NCBI GenBank assembly: GCA_013822345.1
Contig: PNKH01000004.1
Location: forward strand, 1 to 64,000
Length of the DNA: 64,000 bases
Direction: 5' to 3'
From: Isosphaera sp.
GTDB lineage: Bacteria; Planctomycetota; Planctomycetia; Gemmatales; Gemmataceae
The notes under the pieces were generated by a model. It was not told the origin of the DNA and made no database searches. It saw only the letters and a program-made list of their open reading frames with translations. Positions 45,084-54,067 of the stretch are shown one piece after another. The translations under genes were made by a program, and so were the position numbers. How positions within the stretch are numbered: the stretch's first letter is position 1; each line of letters opens with the position of its first letter.

Positions 45084-46085
45084 TCACTTCCCGCCGGGCG
45101 TCCAGTTCCCGCCGGCCGGGGCGGCCGGGGCCGGGGTGGCGCTCGGCTGCCACCGGGCCGGCTCGTCCGCGGCCGGGGCGGGCTTCGCCGCCTCGACGCC
45201 GGCGGCCGGGACGGTCACCGGCGGGAGCACCGGCAGCGCCGGGAGCGGCGCCGCCGGGACGGCCGGGTCGGCCGGGCGCGGCAGCAGCGGGGCCAGGGTG
45301 ATCGGGGCGGCAACCGCCGGGGTCGGTGGCGCGGTCAGGGTCGGGGTCGCGACCGGGACCGGTGCCGGCGTCGGCGGCAGGTACACCGGGTCGACGGACG
45401 ATGTGGCGGCCGGCGCCGGCGGCCTGGCCGGGGGCGGCGGGGGGGCGGCCGGCGGGGGGCGGCGGGTCGGGGTGGTGGCGTAGGCCGGCGGGTCGGACCC
45501 GGGCGGCGGGCGGGTCGGGTCGGCGACCGGGACCGGGAACGCCCCGGGCGTCGCCCCGGTGATCGAGTGCCAGTTGGCCGACGCCGTCGGGTACTGACCG
45601 GCCGGGGCGAACGGGTTCCCGCCGGGCGTCACCGACCCCCACCCGTACCACCGGTACGCGGGCGGGCCGGCGTACACCGGGGCGCCGGTCGGGGTGGTGC
45701 CGCGGAACGGCGTCTGGGCGTCCGCCGCCGGAGCCGGAGGTGGTGCCGGCCGGGCGGGCTTCTCCGGGACGAACGTCCCCTTCAGCTTGTCGATCCCCTT
45801 CGCCAGCGTCGGCTCCGGCTTCGCCAGCGGGGGCGGGGCGGTGCCGCCGGCCGGGCGGACGTACGGGTCGGGCCGGCCGGGCCAGACCGGCGGGCGGTTC
45901 ACCGGGGTGCTCCCGGGATGCGCCGGCAGCTCCTCCGCCGCCGCCCGGGCGACCACCCGGACGTCGGCCGGGTCGGCCGGGACCGGCGGGAGGAGCACCG
46001 CCCCGCGCCTCGGCCCCTGGCCGGCGGCCGCGGCCGCCGACACCCCGAGCCCGAGTACCCCGAGCACCACGCCTCTGACCCGCAT
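45084..46085 (-). CDS. secreted Pro/Ala-rich protein
   Basis: A 333-residue protein with a signal peptide (about 1-22, VLGVLGLGVSAAAAAGQ) and a body very rich in Pro, Ala, Thr and Val. No conserved domain is visible. A middle segment (YRWYGWGSVTPGGNPFAPAG) is richer in aromatic residues. It probably belongs to the cell envelope or an exported matrix. It lies downstream of a similar low-complexity gene and of a polysaccharide-export gene. Confidence 0.65.
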   Translation of the reverse strand: MRVRGVVLGVLGLGVSAAAAAGQGPRRGAVLLPPVPADPADVRVVARAAAEELPAHPGSTPVNRPPVWPGRPDPYVRPAGGTAPPPLAKPEPTLAKGIDKLKGTFVPEKPARPAPPPAPAADAQTPFRGTTPTGAPVYAGPPAYRWYGWGSVTPGGNPFAPAGQYPTASANWHSITGATPGAFPVPVADPTRPPPGSDPPAYATTPTRRPPPAAPPPPPARPPAPAATSSVDPVYLPPTPAPVPVATPTLTAPPTPAVAAPITLAPLLPRPADPAVPAAPLPALPVLPPVTVPAAGVEAAKPAPAADEPARWQPSATPAPAAPAGGNWTPGGK

Positions 46086-46122
46086 GGCCGTCCCCCGTCG
46101 TCCGTAACGAGTGTGTCTCCGA

Positions 46123-46183
46123 CCCGGAGCGCGGCCGTCCCGGCCGCTTCTTCAGACAGCGGCCGGGACGGCCGCGCTCCGGG
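46123..46183. repeat. PAL-K palindrome, perfect 26-bp arms
   Basis: Arms 46123-46148 and 46158-46183 with a 9-nt loop; arm core GGAGCGCGGCCGTCCCGGCC. It starts 5 bases after the stop of the small Gly/Pro-rich gene on the minus strand. Confidence 0.9.
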
Positions 46184-46187
46184 GCCG

Positions 46188-46682
46188 TCACCGGGTCCGC
46201 GGCCGCGGCGTCGCCCCGACCCCGGACACCCCGGTCCGGGCCCCGCCGGCCTGGCCGAACGGGCTGGGGAAGTACCCGCCGGTGTTGTTGAACACCGCCG
46301 GGTGCCCGGCCGGCGGGAGGACGTACCCCGCCCCCGGGCCCCCGCCCGACGGGTCGGCGGGCGCCAGCTGCGGGAAGAACAGCGGGCGGTTCCCGCCGCC
46401 GGCGACGAACGGCGCCCCGCCGAACGCCCCGAACCCGGCCGCCACCGTCCCGGGCCGGACGCCGTAGTAGTAGTTCACCCCGGCGTTCCCGCCGCGGAGC
46501 AGGTTCAGGTACGGGCTGAGCGGCTGGTTCACCGGGTTGTAGACGTTCGGCATGATCGCCGACGGGTTGATGACCGGCACCCCCGACCCGCCGGTCCCGG
46601 GGTACGGCTGGGTCGGGAACTGCTGGGCCGACGCGGCGGCGGCGGTCAGGAGTCCGGCGGCCGCGGCGATCAACACTCGCAT
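46188..46682 (-). CDS. secreted Gly/Pro/Asn-rich protein
   Basis: A 164-residue protein with a signal peptide (1-20, ending ASAQQ) and a Gly/Pro/Asn/Tyr-rich mature part (QPLSPYLNLLRGGNAGVNYY). This pattern occurs in small planctomycete secreted proteins that I cannot name. GAGG precedes the ATG. It follows the polysaccharide-export gene with a PAL-E palindrome between them and is probably on the same transcript. Confidence 0.65.
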   Translation of the reverse strand: MRVLIAAAAGLLTAAAASAQQFPTQPYPGTGGSGVPVINPSAIMPNVYNPVNQPLSPYLNLLRGGNAGVNYYYGVRPGTVAAGFGAFGGAPFVAGGGNRPLFFPQLAPADPSGGGPGAGYVLPPAGHPAVFNNTGGYFPSPFGQAGGARTGVSGVGATPRPRTR

Positions 46683-46706
46683 GGGGTGTCCCTCGTGACG
46701 GGTGGC

Positions 46707-46768
46707 CGGGAGGGCGAGGCTCCTGCCGAGCCGCGGACGCCAGGCTCGGCAGGAGCCTCGCCCTCCCG
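46707..46768. repeat. PAL-E palindrome copy 1, perfect 26-bp arms
   Basis: Arms 46707-46732 and 46743-46768; core GGGAGGGCGAGGCTCCTGCC. It starts 22 bases after the stop of the polysaccharide-export gene. Confidence 0.9.
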
Positions 46769-46789
46769 ACGCACCTCCGGAGCCGTCTC

Positions 46790-47737
46790 TCAGTTGCCGA
46801 AGATGCCGTTGTTGTTGTTCCCGCCCTGGCGGTTGCCGACCTGGTTGACGGTCGCCGCCCCGAGCAGGGTGATGCCGAACACCCGCTCGATCGGGGCGAA
46901 GACGCGGGCCAGGGTGCGGTCGACGGTGACCAGCCGCTGGGCCTTCACGTACACCCGGTCCCCGGGCAGCAGTTGGTAGTTGGTGGCGGTGATCCCGTGC
47001 TGGCTCATCCCGACCCAGTCGACCGGGAGGATCTGCCACGGCTGGCCGGGGTGCGGGGTGCGGCGGGCGACCCAGATGTTACGCTTGCTGGACACGTCCT
47101 GCAGTCCGCCGACGTTCGCGATCGCGTCCAGCACCGTCTCGCTCCCGGTGATCGGGAACCGGGCGATCTGCTCCCCGGCCGCCGGCCCGCCGCCGTCGAA
47201 GAACACGTAGTACTGCTTGCTGTTGTACGCCAGCACGTCGACGATCACGGCGATCGACTCCGGCCGGGTGTCGAACTCCTTCAGGGCCGGGTTCTCGACC
47301 ACCTGCCGGCGGATCGCCTCGGCCGCCTGCTCCAGGGTCAGCCCGGACACCGGGACCGACCCCCAGTACCCGATGTTCACCGACCCGTCCGGGCGGACCA
47401 GGAACGGCCCGGACACCGGCTGGACCGGCAGCCCGATGACGCCCGGCTTGGTCAGCAGCTTGGTCTTGGTCGGGTCGGCCGGGTCGACCTCGGGGGCGCC
47501 CGTGACCGGGTTCAGGACCGGCACCTGGGCCCGCTGGACGACCTCGATCTGGAGCTGGTCCGGGGCCTCGATCACGTACGGCGGGAGGGTGATCTTGTCC
47601 AGCTCCCGCGGCACCGCCCCGGGCGGCGGCACCGCGACCGGGCCGGCGCAGTCCCGCGGCCCGACCTGTGCGTGGTGGCACCCGAACCCGCCGAGCACGG
47701 CGAACAGGCACGCCCCGACCGCCGCCCCGCGCCCCAT
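46790..47737 (-). CDS. polysaccharide biosynthesis/export lipoprotein (Wza-like)
   Basis: A 315-residue outer-membrane-type protein. The lipobox ends LGGFGC with Cys20. A polysaccharide-export domain (ITLPPYVIEAPDQLQIEVVQ, PFLVRPDGSVNIGYWGSVPV) is followed by SLBB-like repeats (FDGGGPAAGEQIARFPITG), and the NYQLLPGDRVYVKA motif closes the region. It resembles exporters of extracellular polysaccharide, but the Asn-rich end and lack of a Wzc partner nearby leave its pathway open. GGAGG lies 8 bases before the ATG. Confidence 0.85.
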   Translation of the reverse strand: MGRGAAVGACLFAVLGGFGCHHAQVGPRDCAGPVAVPPPGAVPRELDKITLPPYVIEAPDQLQIEVVQRAQVPVLNPVTGAPEVDPADPTKTKLLTKPGVIGLPVQPVSGPFLVRPDGSVNIGYWGSVPVSGLTLEQAAEAIRRQVVENPALKEFDTRPESIAVIVDVLAYNSKQYYVFFDGGGPAAGEQIARFPITGSETVLDAIANVGGLQDVSSKRNIWVARRTPHPGQPWQILPVDWVGMSQHGITATNYQLLPGDRVYVKAQRLVTVDRTLARVFAPIERVFGITLLGAATVNQVGNRQGGNNNNGIFGN

Positions 47738-47828
47738 GTCGCACCCTCCGACGAGACATCGCCGACGGTGTTATCGTCGCCCCCGGAACGCCGCCGTGAG
47801 CCATTCCGGCGGAAGCCGCGGGATTGGT

Positions 47829-49208
47829 TCAAGGGGCGGGGGATGGGGTGGGAAGAGCGACCGCGGTCCCGTCGGCGAGGGCGCCGAGGTTGCCGTCGAC
47901 CACCTGCTCGGACCCGGTGAACGGGGCCCACGGGCCGGAGGTCAGCGTCGCCTTCCGCCGGCCGAACACCTGGATGCTCCCGGCGTCGGACCGGCCGAGT
48001 TGGACCCGGTACTTGACCGCCTTGCCGTCCTCGACCAGGAACGCGTAGTGCGTCTCGTCGGCGGCCAGGACGCAGGCGTTCGGCAGGACCAGGGCGTCGG
48101 CGGCGGACGCCCGGATCTGCACGACCGCGTAGGTGCCGGGGGCGAGCGCCCGGTCGGCGTTGACCACGTCCACCTCGACCCGCAGCGTCCGCGACTCGGG
48201 ACTCAGGGAGCGGGCGGTCCGGGTCACCGTCCCGGGGTACTCGCGGCCGGCGAGCGCGGGGACGCGGACCACCGCGGGGGCGCCGGGGCCGGCCTTGTCG
48301 GCGTTCACCTCGGGGATGTCGGCGAACACCCGGAGTACGTCCACCCGGGCGACGGTGAAGAGCGGCCCGCTGGTCGGCTGGACGAAGGTCCGGGTGTTGA
48401 CGTTCCGGGCGGTGACCACCCCGGGGAACGGGGCCGAGATGGTGGCGTAGGACCGGAGCGACTCGACCCGGGCGGCGTCCGCCTGGGCCACCTTCACCCG
48501 CGCCGCGGCGGCCTCGATGTCGGCCTCGACGCGGGCCTTCCGGGCGACCCGCTCCAGGACCATCGCCTTCGCCGTCGCCACCTTCGCCTCGGCCTCCGCC
48601 TTCGCCGCCTTCGCCGAGTCCAGGTTCCGGGTGTACACGTTCCGGGTCTGGGCGTCGGCCACCCCGCCCATGATCTGGGCGTTCACTTGGTCGAGTTCCG
48701 CCTTCCACCGGACCACGTCGGCGTCCGCCCGGACCGACCCGGCCTCGGCGTCTTTCACCATCGCCTCGGCGGCCGCCACCTGGGCGTCGGCCACCCCGCG
48801 CTCCAGTTCCGCCTGCTTCTGCTCGGCGGTGGCCCGGGCGACCGTCGCCGTCCGCTCGGCCGCCTCGGCGTCGAGCTCCGGGATGTCGAGGGTGGCGAGG
48901 AGCTGCCCGGCGGCGACCTCGCTGCCGATGTCGACGACCGGGGGCGGCCCGCCGGGGAGTTGCGCCCCGGTCGGGTCCGGGGCGAGGGCCTTGACGTAGG
49001 CGGGGAACTTGGCGACGAGCGGGGTGACCTCGAACGGCTCGACCGTGCCGGGCTGTTCGATCACCCACTGGAGCGGTTGACGCTTCGGGGACGCGACCTT
49101 GACCTTCACCGGGCCGGGGTCGGCGGGGGACGCGGCGCCGGCGGGGGCCGGGGCGGACCGGTTGCACCCGACGGCGGCGGCGAGGACGAGCCAGCGGAGT
49201 CGGCGCAC
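47829..49208 (-). CDS. RND/HlyD-type periplasmic adaptor lipoprotein
   Basis: A 459-residue membrane-fusion protein. A lipobox ends at Cys15 (LAAAVGC). A barrel-sandwich half (EVAAGQLLATLDIPELDAE), a long alpha-hairpin of Ala/Glu/Lys-rich sequence (about 125-245) and the second half (ATISAPFPGVVTARNVN) follow, then a beta-barrel region. Such adaptors connect an inner-membrane pump to an outer-membrane channel. No pump or channel gene is adjacent, so the system is incomplete here. The start is GTG with GAGG 8 bases upstream. Confidence 0.85.
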   Translation of the reverse strand: MRRLRWLVLAAAVGCNRSAPAPAGAASPADPGPVKVKVASPKRQPLQWVIEQPGTVEPFEVTPLVAKFPAYVKALAPDPTGAQLPGGPPPVVDIGSEVAAGQLLATLDIPELDAEAAERTATVARATAEQKQAELERGVADAQVAAAEAMVKDAEAGSVRADADVVRWKAELDQVNAQIMGGVADAQTRNVYTRNLDSAKAAKAEAEAKVATAKAMVLERVARKARVEADIEAAAARVKVAQADAARVESLRSYATISAPFPGVVTARNVNTRTFVQPTSGPLFTVARVDVLRVFADIPEVNADKAGPGAPAVVRVPALAGREYPGTVTRTARSLSPESRTLRVEVDVVNADRALAPGTYAVVQIRASAADALVLPNACVLAADETHYAFLVEDGKAVKYRVQLGRSDAGSIQVFGRRKATLTSGPWAPFTGSEQVVDGNLGALADGTAVALPTPSPAP

Positions 49209-49352
49209 GGCGGGGACCTCGGGGTCGGGGGCGATAGGATTCTACCTCCCCCCCGCCGGCGCGCGTACCGGAATCGGGTCGGGCGGCCGGCGTCTTCACC
49301 AGGTCGGGCCGTACTCTGTCTCCTGACCTCTGCCCCCTGACCTCTGGCGCCC

Positions 49353-50336
49353 ATGCCCCCCGCCGACGTGGCCGGCACCGCCGGCCGGATCATCGCGAAC
49401 ATCGAGAAGGTGATCATCGGCAAGCGGCCGCAGGTGACGCTCGCGGTCGCGGCGTACTTCTCGGAGGGCCACATCCTGCTGGAGGACGTGCCGGGGGTGG
49501 CGAAGACGATGCTGGCGCGGGCGCTGGCCCGGAGCGTGGGCTGCACGTTCAAGCGGCTGCAGTGCACCCCCGACCTGCTGCCGACGGACGTGACCGGGGT
49601 GTCGGTGTTCAACCAGAAGACGGCCGAGTTCGAGTTCCGGCCCGGCCCGGTGTTCGCCCAGACGCTGCTGGCCGACGAGATCAACCGGGCGACCCCGCGG
49701 ACGCAGGCGGCGCTGCTGGAGGCGATGGCGGAGCGGCGGGTGAGCGCCGACGGCCAGACCTACGTGCTGAAGCCGCCGTTCCTGGTGGTGGCGACGCAGA
49801 ACCCGGTCGACCAGGAGGGGACGTTCCCGCTCCCGGAGGCGCAGCTCGACCGCTTCCTCGTTCGGCTGAGCCTCGGGTATCCGAGCCTGGAGGAAGAGGG
49901 GAAGATGCTGGCCAGGCTGCAGAAGGGGCACCCGATCGAGGACCTGAAGCCGGTGGTGAGTGCGGACGACGTGCTGGCGTGTCAGGAGGCGATCCGTGGG
50001 GTCCACGTCGACGAGAAGGTGACGCGCTACATCCTGGAGATCGTGCACGCCAGCCGGGGGCACGAGGACGTGGCGCTCGGCGGCAGCCCACGGGCGTCGC
50101 TGGCGCTGTTCCGGACGGCGCAGGCGCTGGCGGCGGTCGCCGGCCGGGACTTCGCCCTGCCGGACGACGTGAAGCGGATGGCGCAGCCGGTGCTCGCCCA
50201 CCGGCTGATCCTGAAGCCGGAGAGCCGGCTGCGGAAGCGGACCGCGGCGGCGGTGGTGAAGGACCTGGTCGGGGACGCCCGGGTGCCGGTCACGGACCGG
50301 CAGAAGGCGGAGAGTGAGGACATGTTCGACCGGTAG
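49353..50336 (+). CDS. MoxR-family AAA+ ATPase (second copy)
   Basis: A 327-residue ATPase. EDVPGVAKT is Walker A near 50, LLADEINR is Walker B, ATQNPVDQEGTFPLPEAQLDRF contains sensor 1, and a C-terminal lid domain ends at KAESEDMFDR. It is closer to the common MoxR type than the paralogue at 15652 and is paired with a membrane DUF58 protein downstream. No VWA proteins follow. It is divergent from the adaptor gene. Confidence 0.9.
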   Translation: MPPADVAGTAGRIIANIEKVIIGKRPQVTLAVAAYFSEGHILLEDVPGVAKTMLARALARSVGCTFKRLQCTPDLLPTDVTGVSVFNQKTAEFEFRPGPVFAQTLLADEINRATPRTQAALLEAMAERRVSADGQTYVLKPPFLVVATQNPVDQEGTFPLPEAQLDRFLVRLSLGYPSLEEEGKMLARLQKGHPIEDLKPVVSADDVLACQEAIRGVHVDEKVTRYILEIVHASRGHEDVALGGSPRASLALFRTAQALAAVAGRDFALPDDVKRMAQPVLAHRLILKPESRLRKRTAAAVVKDLVGDARVPVTDRQKAESEDMFDR

Positions 50337-50352
50337 ACGGCGGCGGTTCTGG

Positions 50353-50512
50353 AGCCCCGAAGGGGCGGCGAGGGAATAGCCCGGGGTGTGAACCCCGGGC
50401 GGTCAGGGCGGCCCGGGCGGGGTGGGCGACGTGGTCGGGGTTCCGTGTCGGTGGTGCCCGGGGTTCCGCTGCGCTCCACCCCGGGCTATTCCCTCGCCGC
50501 CCCTTCGGGGCT
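50353..50512. repeat. PAL-D palindrome copy 2, perfect 36-bp arms
   Basis: Arms 50353-50388 and 50477-50512 pair perfectly and contain AGCCCCGAAGGGGCGG and AGGGAATAGCCCGGGGTG. A second stem follows inside (GAACCCCGGGC 50390-50400 with 50456-50466). It starts 17 bases after the MoxR stop and ends 15 bases before the DUF58 ATG. Confidence 0.9.
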
Positions 50513-50526
50513 ACCGGACGGGAACG

Positions 50527-51888
50527 ATGCTCTGGTTCCTCGCCATCGCCCTGCTGCTCGGCCTCGCCCTCGCTCTGCAGGCGGGGCTGGTCGCGTTCGC
50601 CGGGTACGTCCTCCTCGGCGTGTTCGTCGTCTCCCGCTACCTCGCCCGCCGGTGGGTCCACGACCTCCGCGCCGAGCGCCACTGCGACGCCACCCCGCGC
50701 GAGGTCGGCGAATCGACCGAGGTCCGCGTCACGCTGTCCAACGCCGGCGGCCTGCCGATCCTCTGGGTGCTCGTCGAAGACCTCGTCCCCGACCTGTCCC
50801 TGCGGCAGAAGCCGGCCCGGCTGTCCGTCAAGGGGAAGCGGTTGCAGGTCGTCAGCCTCGGCGGCCGCGGCACCCGCACCGTCCGCTACTCCGTCACCTT
50901 CCTGATGCGCGGGTACTACCCCCTCGGCCCGACCCTCCTCGAAACCGGCGACGTGTTCGGCCTCCACCGCCGGCACCGCGTCGTCGGCAGGCCGGTCTAC
51001 GTCATGGTCTACCCGAAGGTGGTGCCCCTGCCGAAGTACGACTTCGCCTCGGAACGGCCGCTCGGCGAGATCCGCCTACAGAACCGGCTGTTCGAGGACC
51101 CGACCCGCACCGCCGGCGTCCGCGAGTACCAGTTCGGCGACCCGCTCCAGCGCGTCCACTGGAAGGTCACCGCTCGGACCGGCGTCCTCCACTGCCGGGT
51201 GTACGAGCCGACCAGCCTCGCCGGCGCCACCCTCCTGCTCGACTTCCACCGCGACGGGTACCACAGCCGCGGCGAACCGCACCGGTCCGACCTCGCCGTC
51301 ACCGCCGCCGCCAGCCTCGCCTACGCCGTGTCCGTCCTGAACCAGCAACTCGGCCTCGCCAGCAACGGCCGCGACGCCGCCGACCGCATCCGGGCCGAGT
51401 CGTTGGAGGAGCAGGCCCAGCCCGAAGACGGCTACGAGACGCGCGACGCGGCCCGCGACCGGTTCGACCTCCGCGAGGAGAACGACCGCCTCCGGCCGGT
51501 GGTCGTCGACACCCGCCGCGGGTTCGACCAGTTCCAGAAGGTCCGCGAGGCGCTCGCCCGGCTCGAACTCACCGACGGCGTCGGGTTCGCCAGGCTCGCG
51601 CTGGAGACGGCCCCGCGGATGCCGCGCGACGCGACCGTCATCGCCGTCTTGCCGCGGGTGCCGGTCGACAGCGCGGTCGCCCTCGGCACCCTACGGCGGC
51701 AGGGGTTCGCGGTGACGGCGATCCTGATCGGGCTGGACGAGTCGCAGAAGTTGGAGGCGCACGGCCGGCTGCTCGCCGAGGCGGTCCGCGACATCCGGTA
51801 CGTGAACACCGAGGAGGAGTTGGCCAACCTCGGCGGGGCGGCCGCCGCCGGGATGGCGATGTACACCGTCGACGTGCCGCTGGCGTGA
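50527..51888 (+). CDS. membrane DUF58 protein (MoxR partner)
   Basis: A 453-residue protein. Two N-terminal membrane helices (LWFLAIALLLGLALALQAGL and AFAGYVLLGVFVV) precede a beta-rich domain and then the DUF58 signature REYQFGDPLQRVHWKVTART near 198-217. The C-terminal half carries a VWA-like fold. It is the partner of the MoxR gene just upstream. Unlike the DUF58 gene at 14653 it has membrane helices and is not followed by Bat genes. The ATG at 50527 is preferred because upstream frame is palindrome. Confidence 0.85.
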   Translation: MLWFLAIALLLGLALALQAGLVAFAGYVLLGVFVVSRYLARRWVHDLRAERHCDATPREVGESTEVRVTLSNAGGLPILWVLVEDLVPDLSLRQKPARLSVKGKRLQVVSLGGRGTRTVRYSVTFLMRGYYPLGPTLLETGDVFGLHRRHRVVGRPVYVMVYPKVVPLPKYDFASERPLGEIRLQNRLFEDPTRTAGVREYQFGDPLQRVHWKVTARTGVLHCRVYEPTSLAGATLLLDFHRDGYHSRGEPHRSDLAVTAAASLAYAVSVLNQQLGLASNGRDAADRIRAESLEEQAQPEDGYETRDAARDRFDLREENDRLRPVVVDTRRGFDQFQKVREALARLELTDGVGFARLALETAPRMPRDATVIAVLPRVPVDSAVALGTLRRQGFAVTAILIGLDESQKLEAHGRLLAEAVRDIRYVNTEEELANLGGAAAAGMAMYTVDVPLA

Positions 51889-51906
51889 GCAGGTCAGAGT
51901 CCGCGC

Positions 51907-51965
51907 GGGAGGGCGAGGCTCCTGCCGAGCCTAGCGCGATGGCTCGGCAGGAGCCTCGCCCTCCC
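51907..51965. repeat. PAL-E palindrome copy 2, perfect 25-bp arms
   Basis: Arms 51907-51931 and 51941-51965, identical in core to copy 1. It lies 19 bases after the DUF58 stop and 11 bases from the stop of the convergent FkbM gene. Confidence 0.9.
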
Positions 51966-51975
51966 ACGCCACCCC

Positions 51976-52860
51976 TCAGCCGCCCGGCGCCGGGTCGGGC
52001 AGCGCCAGGGTGTTGTCCGGCGGCGAACCCAGCAGCGACACCGGCCGCACCGTCCCGTCCGGCAGGACATGGTGGGTCGAGTACCCGGCGGCCCGGAGGA
52101 GGGCGTCGATCTCGGCGAACACGTCGACCCCCGACACCTCCCGGCGGTGGCGGCGGGCCCACTCCATCGTCTCGAACACCACGACCGGGCGGTGCCGCCG
52201 CAGCGTCTCCCCGGCGCCCCGGAACACCTCCCACTCCATGCTCTCGACGTCGACCTTAACGAAGTCCACCCGCGGCAGGGCCAGGCGGGCGACCAGCCCG
52301 TCCAGCGTCTCCACCGGCACCGCGGCCCCCGTCCCGGCGGCCGGGCACGGGTTCCGGTCGTGCAGCGAGGCGTTGTACGGGGCGTTCCCGTCCGGCTGCC
52401 ACCACAGCGTCCCGGGCTCCGCCCCGATGCCGGCGGCGACCACGGTGATCCGGTCGCGGAGCCGCGGGTTGAGGTCGATGCTCCGCCGCATCCGTCCGCG
52501 GTACGGCGGCCCGGGCTCGACCGCGACCACCCGCCCGCCGGGGCCGACCGCCGCCGCCAGTGACAGGGTGGCCGCCCCGACGTTCGCCCCGACGTCGAGG
52601 CAGCAATCGCCCGGCTTTACGAACCGGACGATCGCCCGCGCCACCTCGGCCTCACAACTCCCGCTCAGCATCACCAACTCGATCGGGTTCGACGGGTCGA
52701 TGCGGACCGACAGGCCGCCGGCGTACTTCCGGAACACGAAGTCCCGGCCCCGCCGGACGAACCGGGCGAGCGACGGGCGGCGGCGCAGCAGCGGGACCAG
52801 GAGCCGGTCCGGGAGGCGGGGGACGATTGCCCGGACGAGCGGGCCGAGCAGGCGGTTCAT
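51976..52860 (-). CDS. FkbM-family methyltransferase
   Basis: A 294-residue SAM-dependent methyltransferase. The SAM-binding region CCLDVGANVGAATLSLAAAV and the VAVEPGP strand are followed by the family motif VDFVKVDVESMEWEVFRG. FkbM enzymes often O-methylate sugars or polyketides, and the neighbourhood does not fix the substrate. GGAG lies 8 bases before the ATG. It shares a 57-base divergent gap with the UbiA gene. Confidence 0.9.
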   Translation of the reverse strand: MNRLLGPLVRAIVPRLPDRLLVPLLRRRPSLARFVRRGRDFVFRKYAGGLSVRIDPSNPIELVMLSGSCEAEVARAIVRFVKPGDCCLDVGANVGAATLSLAAAVGPGGRVVAVEPGPPYRGRMRRSIDLNPRLRDRITVVAAGIGAEPGTLWWQPDGNAPYNASLHDRNPCPAAGTGAAVPVETLDGLVARLALPRVDFVKVDVESMEWEVFRGAGETLRRHRPVVVFETMEWARRHRREVSGVDVFAEIDALLRAAGYSTHHVLPDGTVRPVSLLGSPPDNTLALPDPAPGG

Positions 52861-52917
52861 GCGACGGACTCCGGGCGGGGCGGTGGCGGCCGGACAAGAT
52901 CCGTATCTTGTGTCCTC

Positions 52918-53847
52918 ATGTCAAGCCCGCGCCTGCTCGCGTTCGCCCAGCTCCTGCGGTTGCCGAACGTCTTCACCGCGTTCGCCGACATCGCCCTGGC
53001 CACCGCCGCCGGGGCCGCCGTCCTCCCGGAGACGCCGGCCGGGTTCTGGGCGTCGGCCGCCCTCCTGGCCCTCGCGTCCGGTTGCCTGTACCTGGCCGGG
53101 ATGGTGTTCAACGACGTGTTCGACCGGGCCGAGGACGCGGCCGCCCGGGCGTTCCGACCCATCCCGTCCGGCCGGGTCACGGTACGGACCGCCGTCCTCC
53201 TCGGCGTCACCCTGTTCGGCCTCGGCCTGGCGTTCGCCGCCCTCGCCGGGTTTCCGGGGGGCGAGGCCTGGAACCCCGCCCCGCTCACCTACGCGGTCGG
53301 GATCGTCGCCGCGGTCCTGGCCTACGACGGGTCGCTGAAACGCACTCCCGTCGGGCCGCTGGCGATGGCGAGCTGCCGGTTCCTGAACGTGCTGCTCGGG
53401 TTGTCCGCCGTTCCGGACGCGGCCCTCGACACCCCCACCCGAATCCACCTCGCCGGGGTCGTCGGCCTGTACATCGTCGGGGTGACGTGGTTCGCCCGCA
53501 CCGAGGAGGGCCGGAGCCGGCCGCGCCACCTGCTCGCGGCGGCGGGTGTCATCGCGGTGTCACTCGCCCTCGGGCTGGTGCTGAAGGCCCGGCTCCCGGC
53601 CGACACCGGGACCGTCCTGTTCCCGTACCTGCTGGTGCTGTTCGGGTTCTTCGTCGGCAGGCCGGTCGCCCGGGCGGTGGCGTCCCCGGGGCCGCGGGAG
53701 GTGCAGCGGGCGGTCAAGCGGTGCGTCCTCGGCCTCGTCGCCCTCGACGCCGTCCTCGCCACCGCGTTCGCCGGCCTCTCCGGGCTGGCGATCCTTCTGC
53801 TGCTCCCGCCGGCAGTTTTGATCGGGCGGTGGGTCTACTCGACCTGA
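52918..53847 (+). CDS. UbiA-family prenyltransferase
   Basis: A 309-residue membrane protein with about nine helices. The first Asp-rich motif NDVFDRAED spans 65-73, and a later YDGSLKRTPVG segment fits the second conserved region. The family attaches prenyl chains to aromatic rings or other acceptors (quinones, haem, chlorophyll, phospholipids). Planctomycetes encode several paralogues, and the acceptor cannot be named here. Confidence 0.85.
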   Translation: MSSPRLLAFAQLLRLPNVFTAFADIALATAAGAAVLPETPAGFWASAALLALASGCLYLAGMVFNDVFDRAEDAAARAFRPIPSGRVTVRTAVLLGVTLFGLGLAFAALAGFPGGEAWNPAPLTYAVGIVAAVLAYDGSLKRTPVGPLAMASCRFLNVLLGLSAVPDAALDTPTRIHLAGVVGLYIVGVTWFARTEEGRSRPRHLLAAAGVIAVSLALGLVLKARLPADTGTVLFPYLLVLFGFFVGRPVARAVASPGPREVQRAVKRCVLGLVALDAVLATAFAGLSGLAILLLLPPAVLIGRWVYST

Positions 53848-54067
53848 CGGCCGGAACGGCCGGGGCGAAGATCGTCCGAAAGCGGAATTTTTTCGATTGT
53901 AACAAGGCGGGTTGGTGGGTACCGTGTGAATCCGTCCGGGGCGTAGTCGCACTTTCCTCATGCTCGGGACGAAGGCTCGCGCCGGACCGATCGGGTCGAG
54001 TACCCCGGTCGACACCGTTCTTCGTCCGCGGCTCGTTCCGACCCCGTCCGACTCGTGGTGACCCCGC
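53848..54067. other. 220-base intergenic region with T-run
   Basis: No gene is seen. A weak CGGCC/GGCCG stem-loop follows the UbiA stop, and a six-T run is at 53888-53893 in an AT-richer stretch. The T-run is about 25 bases from the stem, too far for a standard intrinsic terminator. The AT-rich part may hold the promoter of the HEAT lipoprotein gene. Confidence 0.4.

Noticed and set aside
53880-53900. T-run as intrinsic terminator of the UbiA gene
   Set aside because: The nearest stem-loop has only 5 bp and is about 25 bases away from the T-run.
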